Shown: one piece after another, positions 27,202 through 37,003 of the stretch
How the letters are laid out: each line of letters begins with the position of its first letter
Position numbering within the stretch: the stretch's first letter is position 1
NCBI RefSeq assembly: GCF_008727795.1
Contig: NZ_CP044222.1
Span: 2,170,001 to 2,234,000 of the forward strand
Reading direction: 5' to 3'
Length of the DNA: 64,000 nucleotides
Source: Nitrincola iocasae
Lineage (GTDB): Bacteria; Pseudomonadota; Gammaproteobacteria; Pseudomonadales; Balneatricaceae
Translations under genes and position numbers: made by a program
The notes under the pieces: generated by a model
The model's input: the letters and a program-made list of their open reading frames with translations, nothing else
Told to the model about the DNA's origin: nothing
The model's database searches: none

Positions 27202-28113
27202 TTAGCTGCGCGCTGGCAAGGTGATGCTGCCGTTGGCGGCTTCTTCTGCAAACATCTCGGCGGTGCGCAGACCAGCAGCTGTCATGATGTCGAGGTTGCC
27301 TGCATATTTAGGCAGGAAGTCACCCAGCCCCTCCACTTCCATAAATACCGACACACGATTGCCATCAAACACCGGACCGTTGACCAGCCGGTAACCAGGC
27401 ACATATTTCTGAACCTCCTTGACCATGGCGTGAACGGATTCGGTAATAGCTGCTTGATCCGGGGTGTCTTCAGTCAGGCAGTGGATGGTGTCGCGCATCA
27501 TCAGCGGTGGTTCGGCCGGATTGATAATGATGATCGCCTTACCCTGCTTAGCTCCCCCCACCTTCTCTACAGCGGCGGCTGTTGTGCGGGTAAATTCATC
27601 AATATTCTGACGTGTGCCTGGACCCACTGAACGCGACGACACTGTGGCCACAATTTCGCCATAGGCCACTGGCTGTACACGGGAAACCGCAGCTACCATG
27701 GGAATAGTGGCTTGACCACCACAGGTGACCATATTGACGTTCATTTCCAAGTTCTTGGCATGATCAGCCAGGTTAACCGGCGGCACGCAGTAAGGGCCTA
27801 TCGCCGCAGGCGTCAGGTCGATCATGATCACACCCAACTCATTCAGCTTGCGGCTGTTTTCGGCATGTGCGTAGGCTGAAGTTGCATCAAAAGCGACACG
27901 AATATCGTCTTCAAGCACATGAGGTAACAGGCCATCGACACCCGTAGCACAGGTTTTAATCCCCATCGCTTTGGCCCGTATCAGGCCTTCGGATTGCGGG
28001 TCTATACCCACCATCCATACCGGCTCTATCCATTCAGAGCGCTGCATTTTCATCAGCAAGTCGGTGCCGATATTGCCGGGGCCGATAATGACCGCTTTCA
28101 ATTTTTTTGACAT
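27202..28113 (-). CDS. dmpF: Acetaldehyde dehydrogenase, acylating
   Basis: Oxidises acetaldehyde with NAD and CoA to acetyl-CoA, the last step of the pathway; 303 residues. The Rossmann start KAVIIGPGNIGTDLL and the catalytic Cys in NMVTCGGQATIPM are visible. It forms a channelling complex with the aldolase DmpG, encoded directly downstream. Confidence 0.95.
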   Translation of the reverse strand: MSKKLKAVIIGPGNIGTDLLMKMQRSEWIEPVWMVGIDPQSEGLIRAKAMGIKTCATGVDGLLPHVLEDDIRVAFDATSAYAHAENSRKLNELGVIMIDLTPAAIGPYCVPPVNLADHAKNLEMNVNMVTCGGQATIPMVAAVSRVQPVAYGEIVATVSSRSVGPGTRQNIDEFTRTTAAAVEKVGGAKQGKAIIIINPAEPPLMMRDTIHCLTEDTPDQAAITESVHAMVKEVQKYVPGYRLVNGPVFDGNRVSVFMEVEGLGDFLPKYAGNLDIMTAAGLRTAEMFAEEAANGSITLPARS

Positions 28114-28151
28114 AAGAACTGTTCCAATCCTGAGTTTATTATTCTGGCTGA

Positions 28152-28937
28152 CTAAACAAAGCGCACCGAAGCACTGCCCATCCCGCCAATACTGACGCGC
28201 ATATAATCGCCCGCCACCACCGGCTCAAGTGGCACCAGTGATCCGGACAGAATCACTTCACCAGCTTTCAGCCCTATGCCAAACGCACCCAGGGTGTTTG
28301 CCAGCCAGGCGACACAATTAACCGGACTACCCAACGCGGCGGCTCCCGCCCCGGTCGAAATGATTGATCCGTTCTTTTCCACCACCATGCCGCAGGTAGC
28401 CAGATCGACCTTGCGCGGATCCACCGCACTGTCTCCCAGTACAAACAAGCCACAGGAGGCATTGTCTGCCACGGTGTCCTGAATTTTGATCTGCCAGTTT
28501 TCGATGCGTGAATCCACCACCTCAAAACAGGGCATCACGCATTCGGTAGCAGCCAGTACATCGGCATTGGTAATGCCGGGACCCATCAGGTTTTTTTTGA
28601 GGATAAAGGCAATTTCGCCTTCGGCTTTGGGCTGCATCAGTAGCTGACTGATGGGCATTTCTTCGCCCTGGCTATAGGCCATTTTGTCCGTCAGGTAGCC
28701 AAAATCCGGCTGATGCACATTGAGCATGTTTTGCACCGCTTTCGAGGTCACGCCGATCTTTTTACCGATCACCCGCTCACCGGCCGCTAAGCGCTGCTCC
28801 AACATGCGCAAGGAGATGTGGTAGGCATCATCAATGCTGATGTCCGTATAGGTTTCGGTTAACGGGCGCAGTGTCGTCCGGCTGGTCATCGCCTTGAACA
28901 GCGCATCACCGCAGGCCTGAATCTGTTGCTTATTCAT
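28152..28937 (-). CDS. dmpE: 2-hydroxypenta-2,4-dienoate hydratase (2-oxopent-4-enoate hydratase)
   Basis: Adds water to 2-hydroxypenta-2,4-dienoate to give 4-hydroxy-2-oxovalerate; 261 residues. It belongs to the same family as the DmpH decarboxylase. Visible family stretches are RVIGKKIGVTSKAVQ, the metal-binding EGEIAF and CFEVVDSRIENW. It is the entry point of the shared lower pathway, receiving product from both the hydrolytic (DmpD) and the oxalocrotonate (DmpC-I-H) branches. Spacing of 38 bp to dmpF. Confidence 0.94.
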   Translation of the reverse strand: MNKQQIQACGDALFKAMTSRTTLRPLTETYTDISIDDAYHISLRMLEQRLAAGERVIGKKIGVTSKAVQNMLNVHQPDFGYLTDKMAYSQGEEMPISQLLMQPKAEGEIAFILKKNLMGPGITNADVLAATECVMPCFEVVDSRIENWQIKIQDTVADNASCGLFVLGDSAVDPRKVDLATCGMVVEKNGSIISTGAGAAALGSPVNCVAWLANTLGAFGIGLKAGEVILSGSLVPLEPVVAGDYMRVSIGGMGSASVRFV

Positions 28938-28964
28938 AGACTTCTCTTTTTATTTAACTAGGCT

Positions 28965-29792
28965 TCAAACATCTGCTTCTGCGAGAAAATCAGATACCAA
29001 TTTTGTGAAACGTTGAGTATGCTCAATCTGGGTCCAGTGCCCACAATGTCCGAACACATGAAGCTGGGCTTTATCTATCCACTGTGACAGCACCAGGCTG
29101 GTCTGAAGTGGAATCACCTGATCTTCACGTCCGTGAATGATCAGTGTTTCATGGGGTAAGGCACGAATTTCGGACTCAGGGCTAGCCATGGCATCCACCC
29201 AGCGCTGACGTGGGGCTGGAAACATGGCGGCAAAGGACTCCTGAAAGCCGGGTCGAATACTGGCCTCATAGCGCATTTGTGCCAGTTCATCGCTGACCAG
29301 TGTTCGGTCATAGGCAAAGATATCCAGCAAACGCCGCATTGCTGCGAGTGAGGGCTCATAACCCCAGGCAGCCTCTAACCCCGGTGTCATATCAAAGGGC
29401 ACCCCGACACTGCCCATCAACACTAAACGACGGAAGCGTTGCGGATGACGTATCGCCAGAGCCAGAGTCAGTGCACCGCCAAAGGAGTTACCCACTAGAT
29501 CAACCTGATCTATGCCCAGGGTGTCCAGCAGATCGATAACATGCGTCACCCAACGGTCCAGGTTGTATTGCTGATCTGCCGGGCGCTCGGTATAGCCAAA
29601 GCCCAACATATCCGGGGCTATGACACGGCGGCTTTTGGCCAATTCCGGCAGGACTAAACGCCAGTTAGCCCAAGCGGTCACCCCAGGGCCAGAGCCATGG
29701 ATCAGCACGACAGGAAAACCACTACCCTGGTCATGCAGATTGGTTTGCACACCCTTAACATTTACCATCTGACCTATTTCTGGATTACTCAC
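28965..29792 (-). CDS. dmpD: 2-hydroxymuconic semialdehyde hydrolase
   Basis: Alpha/beta hydrolase of 275 residues that cleaves ring-fission products to 2-hydroxypentadienoate and formate or another acid. The oxyanion region is HGSGPGVTAW. The nucleophile Ser is in GNSFGG, the acid Asp in IHGREDQVIP and the catalytic His in FGHCGHWTQIEH. The start is a GTG at 29792 preceded by a strong GGGGGGAG. This branch serves ketone-type products of methylated catechols, so its presence suggests methylphenol use as well. Confidence 0.94.
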   Translation of the reverse strand: MSNPEIGQMVNVKGVQTNLHDQGSGFPVVLIHGSGPGVTAWANWRLVLPELAKSRRVIAPDMLGFGYTERPADQQYNLDRWVTHVIDLLDTLGIDQVDLVGNSFGGALTLALAIRHPQRFRRLVLMGSVGVPFDMTPGLEAAWGYEPSLAAMRRLLDIFAYDRTLVSDELAQMRYEASIRPGFQESFAAMFPAPRQRWVDAMASPESEIRALPHETLIIHGREDQVIPLQTSLVLSQWIDKAQLHVFGHCGHWTQIEHTQRFTKLVSDFLAEADV

Positions 29793-29835
29793 GTCACTCC
29801 CCCCTTCACACCAAGGCCGACCGGCCCGGTACAGA

Positions 29836-31296
29836 TCACAGCTTGATACAGATGTTTTTCAGCTCGGTGTAAAACTCCAGGCCATGCACACCGCCTTCAC
29901 GACCGATACCGGATTGTTTGGCGCCGCCAAAGGCGGTACGCAAATCACGCAGGAACCAGCTATTCACCCACACCAGTCCGGCTTCAACCTGTTCGGCGAC
30001 ACGCACGGCGCGGGAGGAATTTTCTGTCCAGATGGCGGCTGCGAGACCATATTCGGTGTCATTGGCCAGGGCGATGACTTCTGCTTCGGTATCGAAAGGA
30101 CGAATATGGCAACACGGGCCAAAGATCTCTTCGCGAATCACTCGCGCATCATCAGCCAGCCCGGTCCAGATAGTCGGTTCAATCCAGGCACCGTCATTCA
30201 ACTCCGCGCCCATATCCGGAATGCCACCGCCAATCTCGACCCTGGCACCTTCCTGTACGGCCAAATCGTAGTAGTATTTCACCTTGTCCCGGTGTGCCAG
30301 GCTGACCAGCGGGCCGAAATTGGCTGCCGGATCTTCGGGGCGGCCTAATTTGAGCTGGGCAACGGCGTCTTTCATACGCGCCAGAAACGCCTCATAGATA
30401 GGCCGCTCTACATACACACGCTCGGTACCCAGGCACACCTGGCCACAGTTAACGAACGCCGAGCGCATGGTGCCTTCCACGGCTTTATCCAGATCACAAT
30501 CAGCAAACACCAGCGCCGGGTTTTTACCGCCCAACTCCATGGAAATATTACGCAGACCTACTGCGGCCGCTTTCATGATCGCCTCGCCGGTGCGGGTTTC
30601 ACCGGTAAAAGTGATGGCATTCACCAGCGGGTGCGTGGTCAGAAACTCACCGGCTGAATTTGGACCCAGTCCATGTATGACGTTATAGACACCAGCAGGT
30701 ACACCACACTCATTCATCACCTCGCCCAGCAATGTGGCTGTCGCCGGGGTTTCTTCAGAGGGTTTCACCACAACGGTATTACCGCACGCCAGCGCTGGCC
30801 CAACCTTAAAGGTCATCAGCAACAGCGGCAGGTTCCAGGGGCTGATCACAGCCACTACCCCCTTGGGAGAGCGATGCCCCAGATTGATCGCCCCTTCACC
30901 ATCAGGTGTATCCATGCGGAAGGCTTCAGTCGGGTGGTTTGCCAGGGTTTCTGAAAAGGCTTTGAAGTTGGCTGCACCGCGGGGTATATCGATATGTCTG
31001 GCGATGCTATACGGCTTGCCAGTATCGCGGCACTCAGCCGCCAGAAACTCATCGGAGCGTTCATTTATGCGATCAGCCACCCGGTTCAGCAGCGTGATAC
31101 GCTCGGCCTGGGTCATTTTCCCCCAGGGCCCTTGCAACGCAGCTTTAGCTGCTTTAACCGCCGCATCCACCTCATCCCGACCCGCTTCATAAACGGCACC
31201 GATCAGGCTGTTATCAACCGGGCAGCGATTTTCAAAAGTTTTACCACTGGCGGAAGCGATAAATTCGCCATTGATAAAGTGTTTAAATTCGTTCAT
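29836..31296 (-). CDS. dmpC: 2-hydroxymuconic semialdehyde dehydrogenase
   Basis: NAD-dependent aldehyde dehydrogenase of 486 residues that oxidises 2-hydroxymuconic semialdehyde to 2-hydroxymuconate, the entry to the oxalocrotonate branch. Catalytic Glu is in SMELGGKNPALVF and catalytic Cys in FVNCGQVCLGTERV. The cofactor region ISPWNLPLLLMTFKV is intact. It has the usual length of the family and lies 66 bp after dmpB. Confidence 0.95.
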   Translation of the reverse strand: MNEFKHFINGEFIASASGKTFENRCPVDNSLIGAVYEAGRDEVDAAVKAAKAALQGPWGKMTQAERITLLNRVADRINERSDEFLAAECRDTGKPYSIARHIDIPRGAANFKAFSETLANHPTEAFRMDTPDGEGAINLGHRSPKGVVAVISPWNLPLLLMTFKVGPALACGNTVVVKPSEETPATATLLGEVMNECGVPAGVYNVIHGLGPNSAGEFLTTHPLVNAITFTGETRTGEAIMKAAAVGLRNISMELGGKNPALVFADCDLDKAVEGTMRSAFVNCGQVCLGTERVYVERPIYEAFLARMKDAVAQLKLGRPEDPAANFGPLVSLAHRDKVKYYYDLAVQEGARVEIGGGIPDMGAELNDGAWIEPTIWTGLADDARVIREEIFGPCCHIRPFDTEAEVIALANDTEYGLAAAIWTENSSRAVRVAEQVEAGLVWVNSWFLRDLRTAFGGAKQSGIGREGGVHGLEFYTELKNICIKL

Positions 31297-31362
31297 AGCT
31301 TGCTCTCATTCACGGGCAGGTTAAAAAGTGCCGGTCAACCCGATGACCGGCACCGGTTTACA

Positions 31363-32286
31363 TCAGGTCAGCACACTCAGGAAACGTTCATTCAGTTGAC
31401 GATCATGATAGAAGATGGCTTTGCCAAGATTTTCAGCTTTCCAGGTCACAGGTTCATGATCGGGATAGTGGTAATCACCACCGGCAAAGACTTCATTACG
31501 GTTACCCGAAGGATCAAAGAAATAGATGGTCTGACCGTGAGTCAGGCCATGACGAGTGGGGCCGATATCAATAGAGGTATCGGTCATGGAGATCAGGTCA
31601 GCTGCATTGAGCACATCCTGCCAGGTATCCAGGTAAAAAGAGGCATGGTGAAACTTGTTCTTTTCCGGATGCTTGATGAAGGCGACATCATGGGCTTTCA
31701 TCGATGCGGTCAGAAACAGGGCGACACGGTTATTGTCCGGGTCGACCACCTGCTCAGCCAGATCAAAGCCAAGAATGTCTCTGAACAGGGTGAGATTGCC
31801 TTCCAGATCATCGCCGTACAGCAGGCAATGATCAAAACGGGTCGCTTTCATACCCTTGAGATCACGCGGCCAGGCTTCGGGATTAACGTTAGAGACACCC
31901 CACTTACCGGTTTGCTCTTTGGTCGCATAGAGTTCAAAGGTATGACCCGTCGGGGCGACAAACTGCATACGGCGGCCACAGTCTTTTAAATCACCCGCGG
32001 GCAGTTCCGTCACCGTCAGACCAAAGGCACGAATCTCTTCGGCTAGACGATCCAGCACAGATTCATCCAGGCATTTGAAGCCCATAAAATCCATACCGGC
32101 TTCATCGGATTCCTTCAGTATAACCGAGTACTTATCCACCTCTGTCCAGGCTTTAAGATAGATACGACCCTGATCATCTGCATCCATTTCGATCAGACCC
32201 AGCAGATCCACATAGTGTTTACGGGCTTCTTCAAGATCCAGTACACGAATCTGCACATGACCTGGACGCATTACACCTTTTTTCAT
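31363..32286 (-). CDS. dmpB: Catechol 2,3-dioxygenase
   Basis: Extradiol ring-cleaving Fe(II) enzyme of 307 residues converting catechol to 2-hydroxymuconic semialdehyde. It has two vicinal-oxygen-chelate modules. The iron ligands of the C-terminal module are a His in ATRFDHCLLY, a His in KFHHASFYLDTW and a Glu in FDPSGNRNEVFAGG, the standard two-His one-Glu set. GAGG precedes the ATG. It follows dmpQ, which repairs its iron centre. Confidence 0.96.
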   Translation of the reverse strand: MKKGVMRPGHVQIRVLDLEEARKHYVDLLGLIEMDADDQGRIYLKAWTEVDKYSVILKESDEAGMDFMGFKCLDESVLDRLAEEIRAFGLTVTELPAGDLKDCGRRMQFVAPTGHTFELYATKEQTGKWGVSNVNPEAWPRDLKGMKATRFDHCLLYGDDLEGNLTLFRDILGFDLAEQVVDPDNNRVALFLTASMKAHDVAFIKHPEKNKFHHASFYLDTWQDVLNAADLISMTDTSIDIGPTRHGLTHGQTIYFFDPSGNRNEVFAGGDYHYPDHEPVTWKAENLGKAIFYHDRQLNERFLSVLT

Positions 32287-32307
32287 GATGGTTTCCTCTT
32301 ATATTTT

Positions 32308-32631
32308 TTATTTAACAACGCTTACTTGTGTAGGTTGGTTTGCATGTTCATCGAAATGATCTGATTCAATTACCAGATCACCTTCCGGAAAAACCCGACA
32401 GGCCAGGGCAAAACCCGATGCCTGTTCCTCTGTACTGATATGAGCTTTACTCATGCGTTTGCTCTGATAACGTCCCTGCAGTATTTTAACTTTGCACAGG
32501 CCGCAGCCACCGCCGCGACAGCCCACCTTAATCGCCTGCTGACAGGCCTTTTCCATGGCGTGCAGCAGCAACTCGCCTTCTGACACTGTGAATGTCTGCT
32601 GCCGATTGGTTACAAGGATTTGAAAGTTCAT
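32308..32631 (-). CDS. dmpQ: Plant-type [2Fe-2S] ferredoxin that reactivates catechol 2,3-dioxygenase
   Basis: A 107-residue ferredoxin with the cluster motif CRGGGCGLC and a fourth Cys in ALACRVFPEGDL. Homologues DmpQ and XylT reduce the oxidised iron of catechol 2,3-dioxygenase. The position directly before dmpB supports that role. It is not the electron donor of phenol hydroxylase, which has its own reductase (dmpP). Confidence 0.93.
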   Translation of the reverse strand: MNFQILVTNRQQTFTVSEGELLLHAMEKACQQAIKVGCRGGGCGLCKVKILQGRYQSKRMSKAHISTEEQASGFALACRVFPEGDLVIESDHFDEHANQPTQVSVVK

Positions 32632-32646
32632 CTTTGCAACTCCGCT

Positions 32647-33708
32647 TCAGATGCGTTTAAACAGTGCCGAGCGTGTTTCTGAAGCGGCTCCATCCGCGGC
32701 GGTCAGGAATTTCTCCATATGGATATCCGCTTCAAATACCCGCCCTTGCATTAATGCGCTGATGGCCGCATCAATCATGGGCGGTGGCCCACACAGGTAT
32801 GCTTTATGGCCATTAAATCGCCCGTCGAAATAGTCTTTAGCTGCTTCGTGAACAAAGCCGATAAAACCTGTCCAGGCATCCACAGCTGTCGGCTCATTGA
32901 GCGCCGGGATGTAGTGAAAATTGGCATGTTGTTGCGTCAGCGCTTCAAGCCGTTCCCGGTTATACAGCTCACTGAGATTGCGCGCGCCCTGGAACAGATA
33001 GATCTGTCGGGTGTCGCCCTGTTCGAGCAGATCCACGATCATCGATTGAGGACTGGACAGCCCAGAGCCACCGGCAATAAAGATCACATCCTTGGCATCG
33101 GACTTGCGCACAAAAAACTGACCATAAGGACCGGACAGCTCCAGCTCATCACCTGGCTTCAGTGATTGGTGTAACCAGGTGGTTCCTGCACCACCTGGTA
33201 CCAGACGCACATGCAACTCAATATGACGGTCATCCGATGGCGGGTTGGCGATGGAGAAAGCTCGGCTCCCTTCCACACCCGGCAGGTTCAGGTTCACATA
33301 TTGGCCCGCCTGAAAGGTCATGGGGCGATCCAGCGCCAGGCGTATCTCCTTAATGCTGGGCGACAGATCTTCTATGCTGACAACGGTCGCGGTGAAATCC
33401 TCAACCGGATGGCCGGCGAAGTCCGGGTCCACATCCACATCGGCTTCAATCACCAGATCCGATTCAGGGATGGCGCAACAGGCCAGTACCTTGCCTTCAT
33501 CCCGTTCCACATCCATCAGCGCAAAGGGGGATGCATTACCTATCTCGACATCGCCTTCCACAACCTGCACCTTGCAGGTGGCACAGGTGCCGTGACCGCA
33601 GGCAAAGGGTAACCAGACACCCTGGCGCAGGGCGGCATCCAGAATGGTTTGCCCCTCTTCCACTTCAATCACATCACCGGTGGGTTCTACGGTCACTGCA
33701 TATGTCAT
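32647..33708 (-). CDS. dmpP: Phenol hydroxylase reductase component P5
   Basis: Iron-sulfur flavoprotein of 353 residues that passes electrons from NADH to the oxygenase. The N-terminal [2Fe-2S] domain (about 1-90) has CGHGTCATCKV and a later CC pair (VLACCAIP). The FAD domain has RAFSIANPP, and the NAD domain has IFIAGGSGLSSPQSMI and YLCGPPPMIDAA. Co-transcribed with dmpO 10 bp upstream and dmpQ 15 bp downstream. Confidence 0.96.
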   Translation of the reverse strand: MTYAVTVEPTGDVIEVEEGQTILDAALRQGVWLPFACGHGTCATCKVQVVEGDVEIGNASPFALMDVERDEGKVLACCAIPESDLVIEADVDVDPDFAGHPVEDFTATVVSIEDLSPSIKEIRLALDRPMTFQAGQYVNLNLPGVEGSRAFSIANPPSDDRHIELHVRLVPGGAGTTWLHQSLKPGDELELSGPYGQFFVRKSDAKDVIFIAGGSGLSSPQSMIVDLLEQGDTRQIYLFQGARNLSELYNRERLEALTQQHANFHYIPALNEPTAVDAWTGFIGFVHEAAKDYFDGRFNGHKAYLCGPPPMIDAAISALMQGRVFEADIHMEKFLTAADGAASETRSALFKRI

Positions 33709-33718
33709 AACAACCTCC

Positions 33719-34081
33719 TCAAACGCCTTTGCCCTGAAACCCAGTCAGTTCCGGGGTCTGGAACCTTAATAAGGACTTATGACCGATGCCCTGCTCCTGA
33801 AAGCTTTTATCCAGAGCCGGGGTAAACGGCTGGTTATCCAGCAGCCAGGTCGCGGTGTTCCAGTTCACCTGGGTAAACTCGGCATGCTCGCCAAACGCCT
33901 CAGGCATAATCTGGTCGCGAAGTTCTGCAAAAGTGGTGGTCGGTGGCAGTGCGTAAGCAAAGGCGGAACAGAACATCAGGTGATGGTCCCAACCCACATA
34001 CACGATCTGATTACCGTGAAAATTTTCAAATCTATCCAGTGCCTGAACTTTGTAATCAGGCGTAATCGCTGTAACTGACAT
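33719..34081 (-). CDS. dmpO: Phenol hydroxylase component P4
   Basis: A 120-residue accessory component (P4) of the multicomponent phenol hydroxylase, starting MSVTAITPDYKVQALDRF. The family needs P4 for hydroxylase assembly or metal handling. The ATG at 34081 has GCAGGA before it. An earlier in-frame start at 34162 would overlap dmpN and add 27 residues unlike the family, so it is rejected. Confidence 0.93.
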   Translation of the reverse strand: MSVTAITPDYKVQALDRFENFHGNQIVYVGWDHHLMFCSAFAYALPPTTTFAELRDQIMPEAFGEHAEFTQVNWNTATWLLDNQPFTPALDKSFQEQGIGHKSLLRFQTPELTGFQGKGV

Positions 34082-34143
34082 AGTGGTATCCTGCTTCTGG
34101 AGCCATGCGGGATGGCTCCTGTTGTTATTATTCAGAGATAGGT

Positions 34144-35646
34144 TCAGGCAACGCCTTTCCATTCTTTCCAGCGTTTTTCATCCGGTGAGCCTTTGATATC
34201 CATATTGTCGGCACCCATATTCAGCTGGTAGTAATCGCGCAGCACCTCTTCAACACTGGCACCGCCACAGTTGCCCTGATAAATCTGATGCACAGGCAAC
34301 CAGGACTGCACATATTTTTCCGGTTCATCATCGAATATGTGCTTGCAGCCATCCGAGCAGAAGTGATATTTCTCACCTTCAAAATCACTGGAGCGATAGG
34401 CAATCTGCGTCGGATCGTCCATCTCAGTAAAGCCCATCGGGATCTGACAGGTGGTGCACAACTGAGGCAGAGCCTTGGTATAGAAGCGCTTGCCTTCGGC
34501 TTCCATTTTCTTCGCCAGCTCCCAGCGTGGGCGGTAGTATTTGTCGAAGGTATCCGGGTATTTTTCGCTCAACCAGTCCAGCTCTTCATCACTGGGAATC
34601 CAGGTGTGGAAGCCTGCCGCATGGCCGTGGGTATAGAAGATCCACCAGGCTTGATGCGAAATATGCTCTTTCTCTTTTTCAGTAGTTTCGACAAACTTGG
34701 GGATGCGGATGCCGTAGCGCTCCAGGTCTTTGAACAGCGCACCGCCCGCTTCTTCAAAGTAAACTTCCCAGGCTTCTTTCCAGGACATGACTTTATTCGG
34801 CAGCATGTAATCCATCATCATTGCCACAATGGTCAGCAGACGCGTACCCCGCCAGAACCACTTATCGATCCATTTCTGCACGATCGGCACATTGTCTTCA
34901 TGCTGCTCCAGCAGGAATTTGATAATCTCCAACCCGAGTGTCATGTGCCGTGCTTCATCAGACTGGGCTGAAAAACCAAAGGTACAAGTGGCCATATCAC
35001 CGTTGTGCGCTGCACCCGACATAAAGGGCACAAACAACAGATTGGTCAGCACATATTCAAAGCTGAAACTGATCGCAATCAGGAACTCAAACGGCCCGGC
35101 TGAACGCGCATCATCAAAGAAGGATTTAGGCACAGACAAGTACCAGACACGGTCATGCATATGTGACCAGTCCTGGAAGCCATCAAAGTACTTGTTGTAA
35201 TGACTCATGGCATGAATCTGGGTCTGCACATGGCGCAGCTCATCGATAGACTGCATCTGACAGGCCACGCGCGCACCGGCTCCACCAAACTGACGACCTA
35301 CATGGGCATAGCCCTGAAACGCCTGGTATTCCAGTGGTGACACGCCGGTCAGGAAGATTTTGATCGCATTGATGTAACGCGCATCGGTCACATTCAGGTG
35401 GCCATTGTTCTGCGAGAATGCATCAAAAATAGCGTAGAGTTTTTTCTCTTTTTCAGCCTGGTACTTCCAGTAAGAATCCATTGTCAGACGAAACGGATCT
35501 TCCCATTTTGACCAGTCAGTAATTTTAATCCCTTCAAACTCTTCGTAAGGAAAGGCTTTTTTGCGATCGGCATAGGAGTATTCCCAGTCCAGATCACGGG
35601 TTAGCAAACGGTACTTATCTTTTAGATTGAGTTTTTTAGCAGCCAT
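34144..35646 (-). CDS. dmpN: Phenol hydroxylase large oxygenase subunit P3
   Basis: The 500-residue diiron alpha subunit that hydroxylates phenol to catechol. Two ExxH motifs, DELRH and DEARH, supply iron ligands in a ferritin-like four-helix bundle. The C-terminal part carries a YHS-like segment with Cys pairs (CTTC and HFCSDGCKHIF), as in the TmoA/DmpN families. It works as a dimer with DmpL and the effector DmpM. Confidence 0.97.
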   Translation of the reverse strand: MAAKKLNLKDKYRLLTRDLDWEYSYADRKKAFPYEEFEGIKITDWSKWEDPFRLTMDSYWKYQAEKEKKLYAIFDAFSQNNGHLNVTDARYINAIKIFLTGVSPLEYQAFQGYAHVGRQFGGAGARVACQMQSIDELRHVQTQIHAMSHYNKYFDGFQDWSHMHDRVWYLSVPKSFFDDARSAGPFEFLIAISFSFEYVLTNLLFVPFMSGAAHNGDMATCTFGFSAQSDEARHMTLGLEIIKFLLEQHEDNVPIVQKWIDKWFWRGTRLLTIVAMMMDYMLPNKVMSWKEAWEVYFEEAGGALFKDLERYGIRIPKFVETTEKEKEHISHQAWWIFYTHGHAAGFHTWIPSDEELDWLSEKYPDTFDKYYRPRWELAKKMEAEGKRFYTKALPQLCTTCQIPMGFTEMDDPTQIAYRSSDFEGEKYHFCSDGCKHIFDDEPEKYVQSWLPVHQIYQGNCGGASVEEVLRDYYQLNMGADNMDIKGSPDEKRWKEWKGVA

Positions 35647-35703
35647 TTTGAATACCTTATTATTTTAATTCCGGACTGTTTGTCCCGGACTATTCATTCC
35701 AGA

Positions 35704-35973
35704 TCAGGAGTTCCAGCTCAGCTCAAGTTGCTCATCGTCTTCGTAAACATTGCCGCCGAGGGTTATCAGATTCAGATGCAGTTCCTGCACATCCCAGTCA
35801 CGTCCCATCTTCTCTTCAACCGTGGCGCGCTTGATCACCAGGCTGTTTTCGTTTTCGATGCGGATCATCGCCGGCATGTGATTGACTGTGGCGTCCGGGT
35901 TATCTTCCTCAATCGCTTCAACGATATAGCGGGACTCATCATTGTCCTGCAGGGCGATATATACTTTTGACAT
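35704..35973 (-). CDS. dmpM: Phenol hydroxylase effector component P2
   Basis: An 89-residue cofactor-free regulatory protein that binds the hydroxylase and stimulates turnover, like MmoB. It starts MSKVYIALQDNDESRYIV. GAGGAGC lies before the ATG at 35973, so the upstream in-frame start at 36030, which overlaps dmpL, is rejected. Confidence 0.95.
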   Translation of the reverse strand: MSKVYIALQDNDESRYIVEAIEEDNPDATVNHMPAMIRIENENSLVIKRATVEEKMGRDWDVQELHLNLITLGGNVYEDDEQLELSWNS

Positions 35974-35983
35974 GCGAAGCTCC

Positions 35984-36970
35984 TCAGTGGCAGATGCCGA
36001 TTTTTTGCAAACGAGATTCCAGTAATGCATCGGCCCGACTCAGCGCCGCGTCATCCAGAAGTGTGGTGACCAGGGGGCTCATTGCATCCAGGGTTTTCTG
36101 ACGCCAGTCGCGGCACCAGGTCTCTAACAAGGCGCGGTTTTCCTCTGATTCAGACACCACGGTTTTCAGCACACTGTCGAGCCAGCGGGAAACATCTTTA
36201 TTCCAGGCCAGCATGAACTCAGTCAGCATTGCGACATCACGCCCACCGATGCTGCTCAGCTTCTCGTCCAACTGCTCATAAAAGAGATTGAATACCAGCG
36301 TATCGACCACCAGGTTTTGCGCGATCACTACCTCAAACCAGTCTTCAACGGTGGTCATCTCTTCACACAGGGCACGCATCCCCTGCCACAGCGGATTCTG
36401 CATCCAGTGTTGCTTGGACTCGATCAGCGAATCACCGGTATTGCTATCCAGAATCAAACCGATACGCGACAGATACTGGGCAATCCCCAGGCGATCCATG
36501 GCGTTGTACAGCAGTGCCTGAGTGATAGCGGTGCCATACCCAAACGCGCAGCCATACATATTGTTCAGGTTGGCGGTGTGTTCGATATGCCGCAGTGGAA
36601 TCAGGTAGGTAATCAGGAGATCTTTAACCGCGTCGGGCAGGTGCTCGGCCAGATTACGCTTTTCAAAAAAGGCATAACTGCTCTCAGCGGCTTCCTGCAA
36701 TTTGGCGCGTTGCTGTACATAAGCGCCATAGTAAAACTGGCGAGGATCTTTCAAGGCGTACCAGTCTTCCATGACGATCCGGGTACGGCTTTTATCATTC
36801 AGCTCGTACTCCGGCTGCCACAGCGGGCGGTAATGAAAGTTGGTTTCAGCCTGCAGGTCATAGGTCGCTTCCTGATAGCGTGAAGCAGGCTTATCACCAA
36901 AGCGGCGTTCAATATTCGCAAAGGTATTGCGGATTGGCTCCAGGGTGGAGGTTTTGATTTCTATTGTCAT
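35984..36970 (-). CDS. dmpL: Phenol hydroxylase beta oxygenase subunit P1
   Basis: A 328-residue subunit that pairs with DmpN in the oxygenase dimer. It has the same ferritin-like fold but lacks the full set of diiron ligands, as is normal for P1. Family landmarks are REWQ-like RPLWQPEYELNDKSRT and VMEDWYALKDPRQFYYGAYVQ. Lies 33 bp after dmpK. Confidence 0.95.
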   Translation of the reverse strand: MTIEIKTSTLEPIRNTFANIERRFGDKPASRYQEATYDLQAETNFHYRPLWQPEYELNDKSRTRIVMEDWYALKDPRQFYYGAYVQQRAKLQEAAESSYAFFEKRNLAEHLPDAVKDLLITYLIPLRHIEHTANLNNMYGCAFGYGTAITQALLYNAMDRLGIAQYLSRIGLILDSNTGDSLIESKQHWMQNPLWQGMRALCEEMTTVEDWFEVVIAQNLVVDTLVFNLFYEQLDEKLSSIGGRDVAMLTEFMLAWNKDVSRWLDSVLKTVVSESEENRALLETWCRDWRQKTLDAMSPLVTTLLDDAALSRADALLESRLQKIGICH

Positions 36971-37003
36971 CAGACAGTACCCATAGGTTAAACGTTATTG
37001 TTA

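Noticed and set aside
30994..31989. 331-codon open frame on the plus strand
   Set aside because: It lies antisense to dmpC and dmpB, both of which are complete and recognisable. It has no family resemblance and no ribosome binding site.
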